NCBI GenBank assembly: GCA_934511335.1
Contig: CAKSWL010000034.1
Coordinates: forward strand, 1 to 13,434
Length of the DNA stretch: 13,434 nucleotides
From: an uncultured Cloacibacillus sp.
GTDB taxonomy: Bacteria > Synergistota > Synergistia > Synergistales > Synergistaceae
Direction: 5' to 3'
Under the pieces are notes generated by a model that saw only the letters and a list, made by a program, of their open reading frames with translations, made no database searches and was not told where the DNA came from. A program made the position numbers and the translations under genes. Shown piece by piece: positions 1 through 5,522 of the stretch (position 1 is its first letter; every line of letters starts with the position of its first letter).

Positions 1-1
1 G

Positions 2-22
2 GCCGAGTGCGTGAAAGGATAA
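2..22 (+). CDS. C-terminal tail of an upstream gene (partial)
   Basis: The first bases read as six codons (AECVKG) followed by TAA at 20-22, eight bases before the next start. In a gene block this tight it is probably the end of an upstream head gene; in P2-like phages the capsid or terminase small subunit lies near here. Too little is present to identify it, and another frame could in principle be the real one. Confidence 0.3.
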   Translation, partial: AECVKG

Positions 23-29
23 AAGTGAA

Positions 30-299
30 ATGGAAAAACTGGCGACAAAGATACTATCCAGGCTCTCCGGCGCCTATCCCTCTTTTGTACAGTTAGAAGA
101 ATGCCGCCGTGACATCTGCGAAGAGCCCGCGGCATTCAAGAGGGGCGTTTCCTATCTCCTGGAAAAAGAATTAATCGAGATCAAGAACGTCGAAAAAGGG
201 GAATGCGACGGGATATTCGGCGAGGTGCGCACAAACGCCGCCGGGCTGGACTACCTCGCGCAGCACAGCCGAAAGGTTAAAGCGTTTTGGATCGGCTGA
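30..299 (+). CDS. Small winged-helix-like hypothetical phage protein
   Basis: An 89-residue protein that I do not recognise as a named family. The pattern of short helices (about residues 2-12, 19-28 and 33-46) followed by a charged hairpin-like stretch (about 47-70) and a last helix is what a small winged-helix protein would show; this is inference from the sequence pattern only. The start is supported by AAAGGA upstream at the usual distance. It sits between the end of an upstream gene and the probable head-completion gene, whose start it overlaps by 13 bases, so it is translated as part of the late convoy. P2 carries the terminase small subunit M near this point, but this protein is far too short and has no recognisable M features. 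It could be a head-assembly accessory or a small DNA-binding protein. Confidence 0.7.
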   Translation: MEKLATKILSRLSGAYPSFVQLEECRRDICEEPAAFKRGVSYLLEKELIEIKNVEKGECDGIFGEVRTNAAGLDYLAQHSRKVKAFWIG

Positions 300-673
300 T
301 CGACGCCGTATACGTGCGCGCACTTGGAAACATTCCGGAAAACATCGAAGACGGCCTGCTTGCGCCTCATATCGAAGCGGCCTGCCTGAAGGTGGCGGCG
401 CAGATCGGCGCGCTGCCGGAAACGGGGCCGGACCTCGCCCGCGCGAAAGACGCGGCGGGATGTTTTGCCATCGCCTATGCGCTGCCGGTGATAAACACCT
501 TCTATCTCAGCGAAGCGGCGAAGCTGCCAAGACGCATCCAGGAGACCGGAGATTACCGCTTCCATGAATCGGATGAGCTTATCCGGCTTATCAGGCACTG
601 GGAAGCGCGCGGATACAACAGCCTGCGGTCTATCAGCCGCATGACGGGCAGCATCGGCGTCATCGTCATTTAA
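287..673 (+). CDS. Probable head-completion / head-tail connector protein
   Basis: A 128-residue protein, largely helical, with an alanine-rich hydrophobic helix (about residues 56-70) followed by NTFYL and a C-terminal charged helix (about 95-110). It lies where P2 encodes gpL, which finishes the filled head before tail joining, and its helical make-up suits a connector. I see no motif that proves this, so the role rests on position. The start is TTG at 287: the frame is closed by TAA at 278-280, no ATG lies upstream, and AAAGG at 273-277 gives a fair ribosome site. It overlaps the preceding gene by 13 bases, suggesting coupled translation. Mu gp36-like or other connector families are alternatives. 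Confidence 0.6.
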   Translation: MDRLIDAVYVRALGNIPENIEDGLLAPHIEAACLKVAAQIGALPETGPDLARAKDAAGCFAIAYALPVINTFYLSEAAKLPRRIQETGDYRFHESDELIRLIRHWEARGYNSLRSISRMTGSIGVIVI

Positions 674-688
674 GTTAGGAGGAATTAC

Positions 689-1477
689 ATGTTATACGCT
701 ACAGCAGATACAGCCAATACCGAAGAGATCACTGGCGATCCTTATCTTTTAGGTCTGATCATATACAGCGCGGAACAGTCTATTCTCCCGCCGGAGCTGG
801 TGGTGGCGCTTATCGCCGCCGAAAGCGGCGGGGAGGCATATGCCTGTGCCTACGAATCGCTTGCACAGACGTCGATGCAGTCAGCCAAGCCAAGGCAGTG
901 CAGCCTGGACACCGAAAGCGTCTGCCAGAAGATGCGCTGGGGGCTGATGCAGATACGGGGCTCAGCGGCGCGCCGTCTTGGTTTTGACCTATGGCTGTCG
1001 CAGCTCTCGGTACCGCTGGTAAATTTGAAATGGGGCATCAAATATCTGGCGCACCTTACCAACCAGTTTTATAAGCGGCACGGCTACGCCGGCGTCATCG
1101 CCGCCTATCACAGCGGCAACCCGCGCAAGGTCGGCGCACAGTTCGTAAATCAGCTCTATGTCGATAAGGTGCTGGAGCTTATGGAACGATACAGGCCCAT
1201 CATCGCTGAGAAGCGCGATCAGGCGCTTGCCGTGCTGGAAACACAGGTACTGACGCCGGAAGAGGCCGAAGCAACCACCCACTGCGACAAGAGAATCGGC
1301 GTGTACCTCTCCCGCCCGCTGGAAGAGCTCAAGAAGATGGCGGCCGAGCGCGGTATCGAGCCTGAAAAGAGATGGAAAAAGGCCTGCTACGCCGAAGCCC
1401 TCTATGCCCAGGACCTCGACGCCAAAAAGGTGCAAAAAGACGCGCCCGACGTCTCGGAGGCCCGCAAGTCCGAATAA
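689..1477 (+). CDS. Phage lytic transglycosylase (SLT fold) with SAP/HeH-like C-terminus
   Basis: A 262-residue soluble lysin of the lytic transglycosylase type, which cleaves the MurNAc-GlcNAc bond of peptidoglycan to give 1,6-anhydro ends. The SLT signature is visible: catalytic glutamate E45 in AAESGG, GLMQI at 85-89, and AAYHSGNP at about 138-145 in place of the more usual AYNAGP. Between E45 and GLMQI is an unusually long segment with cysteines at 53, 71 and 79. The C-terminal part (about residues 205-245, around PLEELKKMAAERGI) looks like a SAP/HeH-type helix-extension-helix motif. No signal peptide is seen, so export would need a holin unless it acts as a virion protein. AGGAGG at 677-682 fixes the ATG. 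In P2 the endolysin K lies in the same place, after the head-completion gene. Confidence 0.85.
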   Translation: MLYATADTANTEEITGDPYLLGLIIYSAEQSILPPELVVALIAAESGGEAYACAYESLAQTSMQSAKPRQCSLDTESVCQKMRWGLMQIRGSAARRLGFDLWLSQLSVPLVNLKWGIKYLAHLTNQFYKRHGYAGVIAAYHSGNPRKVGAQFVNQLYVDKVLELMERYRPIIAEKRDQALAVLETQVLTPEEAEATTHCDKRIGVYLSRPLEELKKMAAERGIEPEKRWKKACYAEALYAQDLDAKKVQKDAPDVSEARKSE

Positions 1478-1490
1478 AACAATTTAGGCC

Positions 1491-1523
1491 TCTTTCAAAT
1501 CGATTTAAACGGCGTTTGAAGGG
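1491..1523 (+). other. Imperfect intergenic hairpin
   Basis: CTTTCAAA at 1492-1499 can pair with TTTGAAGG at 1515-1522 (one G-U pair), and CG/CG inside the loop can extend the stem. It occupies the unusually long gap (65 bases) between the lysin and the next small gene. No T-run follows, so it is not a convincing terminator; it may shape the mRNA or be chance. Confidence 0.25.
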
Positions 1524-1542
1524 TCTTAAAGATGGGGGTAAG

Positions 1543-1788
1543 ATGGAAAACAGCCTTGACGAAAAACTTGATCAGATAGACGGCACGTTACGCAGGATAG
1601 TCGGCGCGCTCAACTCGGGAAGCGGAAGCAGCGATATCACTCGAGTCGTTGAGCGCCTCTCTACCCTTGAGGCCGATATGAAACATCTTCAGGGATCGAT
1701 GAAGGATATCAAAACGGCGCTTTGGGGGCTCGCCGCGAGCGTGCTCGGCCTCGTGGCCAAGATGGTACTCGAAGGAGCGCTCAAATAA
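1543..1788 (+). CDS. XhlA-like small coiled-coil membrane protein (lysis-associated)
   Basis: An 81-residue protein with an acidic N-terminal coiled coil (about residues 3-20), a Gly/Ser-rich break (GSGSS), a second coiled-coil helix (about 30-55) and a C-terminal hydrophobic segment (about 58-77, LWGLAASVLGLVAKMVL). This architecture matches XhlA-type haemolysin-like proteins, which sit next to holins and endolysins; membership is inferred from topology. ATG 1543 is chosen because a ribosome site GGGGG lies just before it and the sequence further upstream in this frame is the out-of-frame shadow of the lysin gene. Its TAA overlaps the next ATG (TAATG), so the two are translationally coupled. 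It could be a holin partner or antiholin. DUF2730-like proteins differ in having the membrane helix at the N-terminus. Confidence 0.65.
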   Translation: MENSLDEKLDQIDGTLRRIVGALNSGSGSSDITRVVERLSTLEADMKHLQGSMKDIKTALWGLAASVLGLVAKMVLEGALK

Positions 1789-2297
1789 TGATCCCGCGCG
1801 TGGAAGAGCTGCTCATTGAGGCGCTGGAGACCCGTATCGTTTGTGCCGTTCCGGAGACGGCCCCGTCCAAGAGAGATGAACCGGAGACCTTTGTGACGAC
1901 GATCGAATCCCGCAAGTTCGACATGTGCGTGCAGGAACAGAGCAGCGGCGTGATCTACGGCTCTGTAGAGGCAGAGCTTTCCGTGACGTTCTTCTCGAAT
2001 AAGATCCGCTATGACTACAGCGCTATGATGGCCGACTTCGCGCGAAATCCGTTCTTACTGATTCCCGGAGCGCTTCCGGCGCAGATACTTGAAATGCTGA
2101 GTGAGACCGCGCTTGAAGGGCCGTATCTGACGACCGACGTCTGGGGATTCAAGGTGCTCTATTGCATTACCGGCGACGGCGAAGACAACGAATGGCAGAT
2201 TCCGCATATCAACGCGGAGACGGCAGAAACGGCGGAGATATTTCCGGAGGACAAACCGCACGACCCCAATTCACCGGAGGAGATTATCAATGTTTGA
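1788..2297 (+). CDS. Probable tail-completion / tail-terminator protein
   Basis: A 169-residue protein that begins with an amphipathic helix (MIPRVEELLIEALE) and continues as mixed alpha/beta with a strand-rich centre (about 58-70, GSVEAELSVTFFS) and a C-terminal acidic tail. The opening helix followed by strands resembles tail-terminator and gp37-like (DUF1834) proteins, and the gene lies where P2 carries the tail-completion genes R and S. Both arguments are inference; no diagnostic motif is visible. Only one gene occupies this slot, so it may do the work of both, or another completion protein lies elsewhere. Start: ATG 1788 overlaps the previous stop and has GAAGGAG at 1771-1777. The gene ends 8 bases into the next one. 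Confidence 0.55.
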   Translation: MIPRVEELLIEALETRIVCAVPETAPSKRDEPETFVTTIESRKFDMCVQEQSSGVIYGSVEAELSVTFFSNKIRYDYSAMMADFARNPFLLIPGALPAQILEMLSETALEGPYLTTDVWGFKVLYCITGDGEDNEWQIPHINAETAETAEIFPEDKPHDPNSPEEIINV

Positions 2298-2985
2298 AGA
2301 CCTTCCAAAGAGCGATATCGCTATTGGCTGCCTTATAGCCCTGCTGGCGGCGGCCTATATCTGGCATGAATGTTTGCGCGAAGACAAGACCACGGCGGCG
2401 ATCGGCAGGCTCGAAAGACAGCAGGCCGCGGCCCAGTCGGCGGATAAAAGAGTGGAAACGAAGGTGACTGACCTTGAAAAGACAAGAAAAAAGAACGACG
2501 CAAAGATCCTTCAGGCCCGGCGTGACGCTGCTGAAAGTGTTCACGCTCTCGATACTGCCGGCGTTGCTTGCGCTATGCGTAATGAGCTTGCCTGGCTTCG
2601 CGGCAGATACCACGACGGAAATCTGGGAGAAGGACGGGGACGTGGTACTCGCCCCGCAGGCGGCGAAGGATCTGCTTCTGGGAATACGGGAGCTGCGCGC
2701 CGAGAACGAGGCGCTCTCCTCCTCACTCGAATCGGAGCGGGCGGCCGCGCTGGAGGTGATAGCGGCGGTGCGGGAATTACGGGAACAGATACAACAAGAA
2801 CGCCGCCTGTCGCAGGAAACGATAGCGCTGCTTCAGAAACAGTTGGACGCGGAGAAACGGAAGACGAAGACGGTCGGGATCATCGGCGTTGTCGCGGTGA
2901 TAGCGGCGCTTGCTATATGAGGCTTGACGCCATCTGCGAAGCGGCCATCGCCGAAGTGCAGCCTGGAATGCATAAGAGGCTGTAG
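2290..2985 (+). CDS. Rz-like inner-membrane spanin candidate containing a nested gene
   Basis: A 231-codon frame preceded by a strong GGAGGAG at 2276-2282. The N-terminus is a signal-anchor (about residues 10-28, IAIGCLIALLAAAYIW) followed by a charged coiled coil (about 33-85). This is the topology of i-spanins such as lambda Rz, which join with an outer-membrane partner to fuse the membranes at lysis. From about residue 112 the protein becomes rich in Gly, Arg and Ser, because a second gene in the +1 frame (2474-2920) occupies the same DNA. In lambda, Rz1 is nested in Rz in the +1 frame as well. P2 has its own unassigned gene between S and V. The functional protein might be shortened by a frameshift or be wholly produced; the low-complexity C-terminal half makes the full length uncertain. 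Confidence 0.55.
   Translation: MFEDLPKSDIAIGCLIALLAAAYIWHECLREDKTTAAIGRLERQQAAAQSADKRVETKVTDLEKTRKKNDAKILQARRDAAESVHALDTAGVACAMRNELAWLRGRYHDGNLGEGRGRGTRPAGGEGSASGNTGAARRERGALLLTRIGAGGRAGGDSGGAGITGTDTTRTPPVAGNDSAASETVGRGETEDEDGRDHRRCRGDSGACYMRLDAICEAAIAEVQPGMHKRL
2474..2920 (+). CDS. Nested secreted coiled-coil protein with C-terminal TM (spanin-like)
   Basis: A 148-residue protein wholly inside the preceding gene, +1 frame. It has a basic N-region, a hydrophobic signal core (about residues 17-42) with a likely signal peptidase site after PGFA, a long coiled coil (about 65-130) and a hydrophobic C-terminal segment (about 133-148, VGIIGVVAVIAALAI). A cysteine lies in the core (LLALC), but with Leu at -1 the lipobox is poor, so I favour ordinary secretion over lipidation. 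The product would span the periplasm, as expected of a spanin partner; a u-spanin-like topology is possible. The start is TTG 2474 with AAGGTG at 2461-2466; GTG 2522 is an alternative with a weak site. The clean coding character here contrasts with the low-complexity sequence of the other frame, so this is the better supported of the two in the overlap. Confidence 0.7.
   Translation: MKRQEKRTTQRSFRPGVTLLKVFTLSILPALLALCVMSLPGFAADTTTEIWEKDGDVVLAPQAAKDLLLGIRELRAENEALSSSLESERAAALEVIAAVRELREQIQQERRLSQETIALLQKQLDAEKRKTKTVGIIGVVAVIAALAI
2917..2985 (+). CDS. Possible 22-codon coupled mini-ORF
   Basis: ATG at 2917 overlaps the stop of the nested gene (ATGA) and is in the same frame as the end of the 2290 gene. 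It reads MRLDAICEAAIAEVQPGMHK plus two residues, then TAG three bases before gpV. The sequence looks like protein rather than shadow. It may be a tiny coupled peptide or simply the natural C-terminus of the 231-codon gene; I cannot tell which. Confidence 0.2.
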   Translation: MRLDAICEAAIAEVQPGMHKRL

Positions 2986-2987
2986 AG

Positions 2988-3434
2988 ATGGACGCGGGAG
3001 AACAGGAACGCCGCTTCGCAAATCTTATCCAGCTGGGCGTGATCTCCGAAGTCCAGCCGGAAAAAGGCCTTTGCCGCGTCAACTTCGGCACAAGAGTTTC
3101 ACCGCTTAGTCCCTGGCTCATGGGCCGCTGCGGCGGCGACAAAGAATACTGGCACCCGGACATAGGCGAACAGGCGGTGTTCCTCTCGCCCTACGGCGAC
3201 GGCAGCGAAGGCGTCGTTTTGATAGGCATCATGTCGAACAGCAAGCCGCTGCCTTCCGGAGCAAAGGAGGGACTCTACATCAAGGAGTTCAAGGACGGCA
3301 GCCGTATCGAGGTAGACAGGAACGACCACATCGTTCTCATCAAAGATTCCTTCGGCAGCTACATCAGAATGGCGGACGGCAACATAATCCTGAAATCGAA
3401 GGGCGGCAAGGTTCGCCTTAACCCGGGAGGCTAG
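2988..3434 (+). CDS. V: Baseplate assembly / central spike protein V
   Basis: A 148-residue homologue of P2 gpV and Mu gp45, the trimeric spike under the baseplate that pierces the outer membrane. Residues about 14-82 form the OB-fold domain (LGVISEVQPEKGLCRVNFG, then WHPDIGEQAVFLSPYGDGSE and VVLIGIM). Residues 85-148 are short strands (NDHIVLIKD, GNIILKSKGGKVRL) typical of the beta-prism shaft. It is shorter than P2 gpV and lacks the metal-binding HxH tip, which fits with a separate PAAR-like tip protein encoded immediately downstream. The gene begins two bases after the preceding stop, with only a weak AGAGG upstream, so re-initiation by coupled ribosomes is likely. Confidence 0.9.
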   Translation: MDAGEQERRFANLIQLGVISEVQPEKGLCRVNFGTRVSPLSPWLMGRCGGDKEYWHPDIGEQAVFLSPYGDGSEGVVLIGIMSNSKPLPSGAKEGLYIKEFKDGSRIEVDRNDHIVLIKDSFGSYIRMADGNIILKSKGGKVRLNPGG

Positions 3435-3437
3435 AGG

Positions 3438-3755
3438 ATGCCTGCGACAACGAGAGTAACAGACGGAACAGTGGGAACCTGCGATATTGGTGCGGACTGC
3501 TGCCCTCACGGCAGAGCCGGCACGAACGCGACCGGCAGTCCGGATGTCGAAATCAACGACCTGCCCGCCCACTGCCTGAGCCATCAGGGTCCTTGCAACT
3601 GTCCGCATGGAGGAACCTTTGAGAGCGTGGAAGGCTGCGCCGACGTCGAGGTCAACGACCTGCCGCTTACAACTATCGGCCATACGACGCAGTGCATATC
3701 ATGCGCTAAGACCGGACACCATGTTTCGGGCAGCCCGGACGTCGAGGCGGATTAA
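3438..3755 (+). CDS. PAAR-like spike-tip protein, Cys/His-rich
   Basis: A 105-residue protein that should cap the gpV trimer and sharpen the spike for envelope penetration. Three related segments containing DVE recur at residues 36-38, 69-71 and 101-103 (GSPDVEINDLP, GCADVEVNDLP, GSPDVEAD), the periodicity seen in PAAR and PAAR-like proteins, where such repeats build a cone. It contains nine cysteines and seven histidines, many in close pairs (CC at 21-22 with H24, CNCPH at 53-57, CISC at 86-89, HH at 94-95). This suggests one or more bound metal ions, as known for PAAR tips, though with more ligands than the usual single zinc site. GGGAGG at 3425-3430 supports the ATG, which follows the gpV stop by three bases. 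I am sure of the class and less sure of the metal count. Confidence 0.85.
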   Translation: MPATTRVTDGTVGTCDIGADCCPHGRAGTNATGSPDVEINDLPAHCLSHQGPCNCPHGGTFESVEGCADVEVNDLPLTTIGHTTQCISCAKTGHHVSGSPDVEAD

Positions 3756-3756
3756 G

Positions 3757-4056
3757 GTGGATTGGAAGAAGCTGTTTGCAAAAGGCACGATATTTGAACG
3801 GGCCGGAATTCCATGCTTTATCTGGGTCGGAGTCTTGACGCTAATCCTCAACCACTGGATCCATCCATTTATCAGCTTGAAACTTCCAGTGAAAACCGTA
3901 CCACTGCCAAACGGCTATTGGGATGCGCTGCCGTGGATCATAGGGGCCGTTATGGGCAAAAAAATCGGCGATAAGATTATCACCGCGCGTGACTCACTCG
4001 ACAAATTCAACGAAGGAGGAGATGCCGATGCAGACTGGAATAAGTCGCACTCTTAA
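3757..4056 (+). CDS. Holin-like small membrane protein with two TM helices
   Basis: A 99-residue protein with a short basic N-terminus, two hydrophobic helices (about residues 17-35, and about 55-71 PWIIGAVMGKKIGDKI) separated by a proline-containing loop, and a charged C-terminal tail rich in Asp, Lys and Asn. This is a class II holin-like profile, which would let the lysin reach the cell wall; function is inferred from topology alone. GTG 3757 is chosen because GAGGCGG lies seven bases ahead; sequence further upstream in this frame is a shadow of the PAAR gene. The 3' end overlaps the gpW gene by 29 bases. A holin between the spike and baseplate wedge genes is an unusual place, so another membrane-associated tail or exclusion function is possible. 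Confidence 0.6.
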   Translation: MDWKKLFAKGTIFERAGIPCFIWVGVLTLILNHWIHPFISLKLPVKTVPLPNGYWDALPWIIGAVMGKKIGDKIITARDSLDKFNEGGDADADWNKSHS

Positions 4057-4384
4057 CAAGGGCCGCCTGCCGGTGCTCGAAGCCAAAGCGCACCTGAACC
4101 AGAGCATCGCCGACATCCTCACCACACCCATCGGCACGCGCGTCATGCGCCCCGAATACGGCAGCAGGCTGCCGAATCTAATAGACGCGCCGATGAACAA
4201 AAGCTGGAAGCTGAAAGTATACGCCGCGGCGGCCGAAGCCCTCGACAAATGGGAGCCGCGGATAAGGCTTGAAAAAGTGGCCGTCGACGCTGTAAGTGCG
4301 GGCTATGTGGAAATATCACTGGACTACATCATCCGCGAGACGGGCGAATCGGTGACGACAGCGATCACAGCCGCAAAGGAGTGA
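4028..4384 (+). CDS. W: Baseplate wedge protein W (gp25-like)
   Basis: A 118-residue member of the GPW/gp25 family, which in P2 and T4 forms part of the baseplate wedge and nucleates sheath attachment. The family signature is clear: SIADILTTPIGTRVMRPEYG at about residues 22-41, followed by SRLPNLID, and the C-terminal strands VSAGYVEISLDYII. Two ATGs are possible: 4022 would lie only two bases from AAGGAGG (4013-4019), while 4028 has eight, so I chose 4028 (MQTGISRTLN). It starts inside the end of the holin-like gene, implying coupling, and is followed after seven bases by gpJ. Confidence 0.92.
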   Translation: MQTGISRTLNKGRLPVLEAKAHLNQSIADILTTPIGTRVMRPEYGSRLPNLIDAPMNKSWKLKVYAAAAEALDKWEPRIRLEKVAVDAVSAGYVEISLDYIIRETGESVTTAITAAKE

Positions 4385-4391
4385 GTCAAGT

Positions 4392-5522
4392 ATGATAGAT
4401 GTAAACAAACTGCCGGCACCACAAATAGTTGAAGAACTTGACTACGAAACCATACTTACCGCTATGCGTGTAAAGCTCGCGGAGCTTCTGCCGGACTGGA
4501 CTGCCTCGGATCTTGAATCAGATCCGGCCAATAAAGTGCTGGAGGTCGCCGCCTATCGTGAAATGCTGATGAGACAGCGTGTGAACGAATCGGTTCGAGC
4601 CTGCATGCTGGCCTTTGCCAGATCGACCGATCTCGACCACCTTGCCGCCAACTTTGGAGTTGAACGCCTTGCCGCGGCGCAGGCGACATTCACGGCCGAC
4701 CTCGCGCTTTCCGTGGAGCTTGACCTTCCCTGCACCATACAGGCGGGCTTTACTGTTGTCTCATCCAACGGCGAGGTCTCGGCAAAACTCATGCGGGATG
4801 TGGTAATCCCGGCAGGCAGCGCAGGGACGAAAGGCCACTTCGAACTCATTGCTCCGGAAGGCAGCAGCGGGAACGCGCTCAATCTCGCGTGGAACGCCAT
4901 AACTCCGCTGCCGTTTGTCGTGCAGGTTACACAGACCACACCGTCTACGGGGGGCAGCGACGCCGAAAGCGACAATTCATTCCGTCTGCGCATACCGCTT
5001 TCCCTCGAACGCTTCTCCACAGCGGGGCCGGCGGGTGCGTATGAATACTGGGCACGTAGCGCTGATGAGCGCATCGCCGATGTAAAGATACTGTCTCCGG
5101 AGCCAGGAGAAGTCACAATTGTGCTGCTCTCCGCAGATAATGATGGAGTGGCGGACTCCGCCATGATCGAACGCGTGACAGCCATGCTTAGCAATGAAAA
5201 GATCCGCCCTCTCGACGACCTGCTCTCCGTGCAGAGCGCCGAGGCAATCACTTACACCATAGAGGCGGCGCTGGAGCTATACAAGGGAACGGCGACATCG
5301 CCAGTCTACACCGAAGCGGTGGCTCGGCTGACTGCAAAAGCGCAAAGCCTGGCGCGCCTCGGCAAAGACATAAAGCGAAGCGCTCTTATTGCTGCGGCAC
5401 ATGTCGAGGGCGTAAGAAGCGTGGCGCTTACGGCCCCGGCGTCAGACATAACAGTAACGGATTCGCAGTTTGCCAGATGCACGGCGATTGAGGTAATGAG
5501 CGATGTCGCAGACGAAGACTAA
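4392..5522 (+). CDS. J: Baseplate protein J
   Basis: A 376-residue baseplate J-like protein, partner of gpW and gpI in the wedge. P2 gpJ is about 300 residues and Mu gp47 is longer, so this one is closer to the Mu size. Recognisable features are the N-terminal helical part (LDYETILTAMRVKLAEL, then VLEVAAYREMLMRQRVNES at about 50-70), the central conserved stretch GGSDAESDNSFRLRI at about 192-206, PAGAYEYWA at about 217-225, and the C-terminal repeated beta/helix unit with ASDITVTDSQFA near the end. The start has AAGGAG upstream. The 3' end overlaps gpI by 20 bases. Confidence 0.93.
   Translation: MIDVNKLPAPQIVEELDYETILTAMRVKLAELLPDWTASDLESDPANKVLEVAAYREMLMRQRVNESVRACMLAFARSTDLDHLAANFGVERLAAAQATFTADLALSVELDLPCTIQAGFTVVSSNGEVSAKLMRDVVIPAGSAGTKGHFELIAPEGSSGNALNLAWNAITPLPFVVQVTQTTPSTGGSDAESDNSFRLRIPLSLERFSTAGPAGAYEYWARSADERIADVKILSPEPGEVTIVLLSADNDGVADSAMIERVTAMLSNEKIRPLDDLLSVQSAEAITYTIEAALELYKGTATSPVYTEAVARLTAKAQSLARLGKDIKRSALIAAAHVEGVRSVALTAPASDITVTDSQFARCTAIEVMSDVADED

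Noticed and set aside
1372..1542. Upstream extension of the XhlA-like gene
   Set aside because: Arg/Pro-rich shadow of the lysin frame; ATG 1543 has the ribosome site and the coding character.
2522..2560. Lipobox in the nested spanin-like protein
   Set aside because: The cysteine in LLALC is preceded by Leu at -1, not Gly, Ala or Ser, so lipidation is unlikely.
3099..3683. Long minus-strand ORF of 194 codons opposite gpV and PAAR
   Set aside because: It is the Ala/Val/Arg-rich antisense shadow of clear homologues on the plus strand and has no ribosome site.
3607..3756. Upstream extension of the holin-like gene
   Set aside because: It overlaps the PAAR coding region out of frame; GTG 3757 has a proper ribosome site.
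4553..5251. Long minus-strand ORF of 232 codons opposite gpJ
   Set aside because: Ser/Arg-rich reading typical of the antisense of a GC-rich gene; gpJ is certain on the plus strand.
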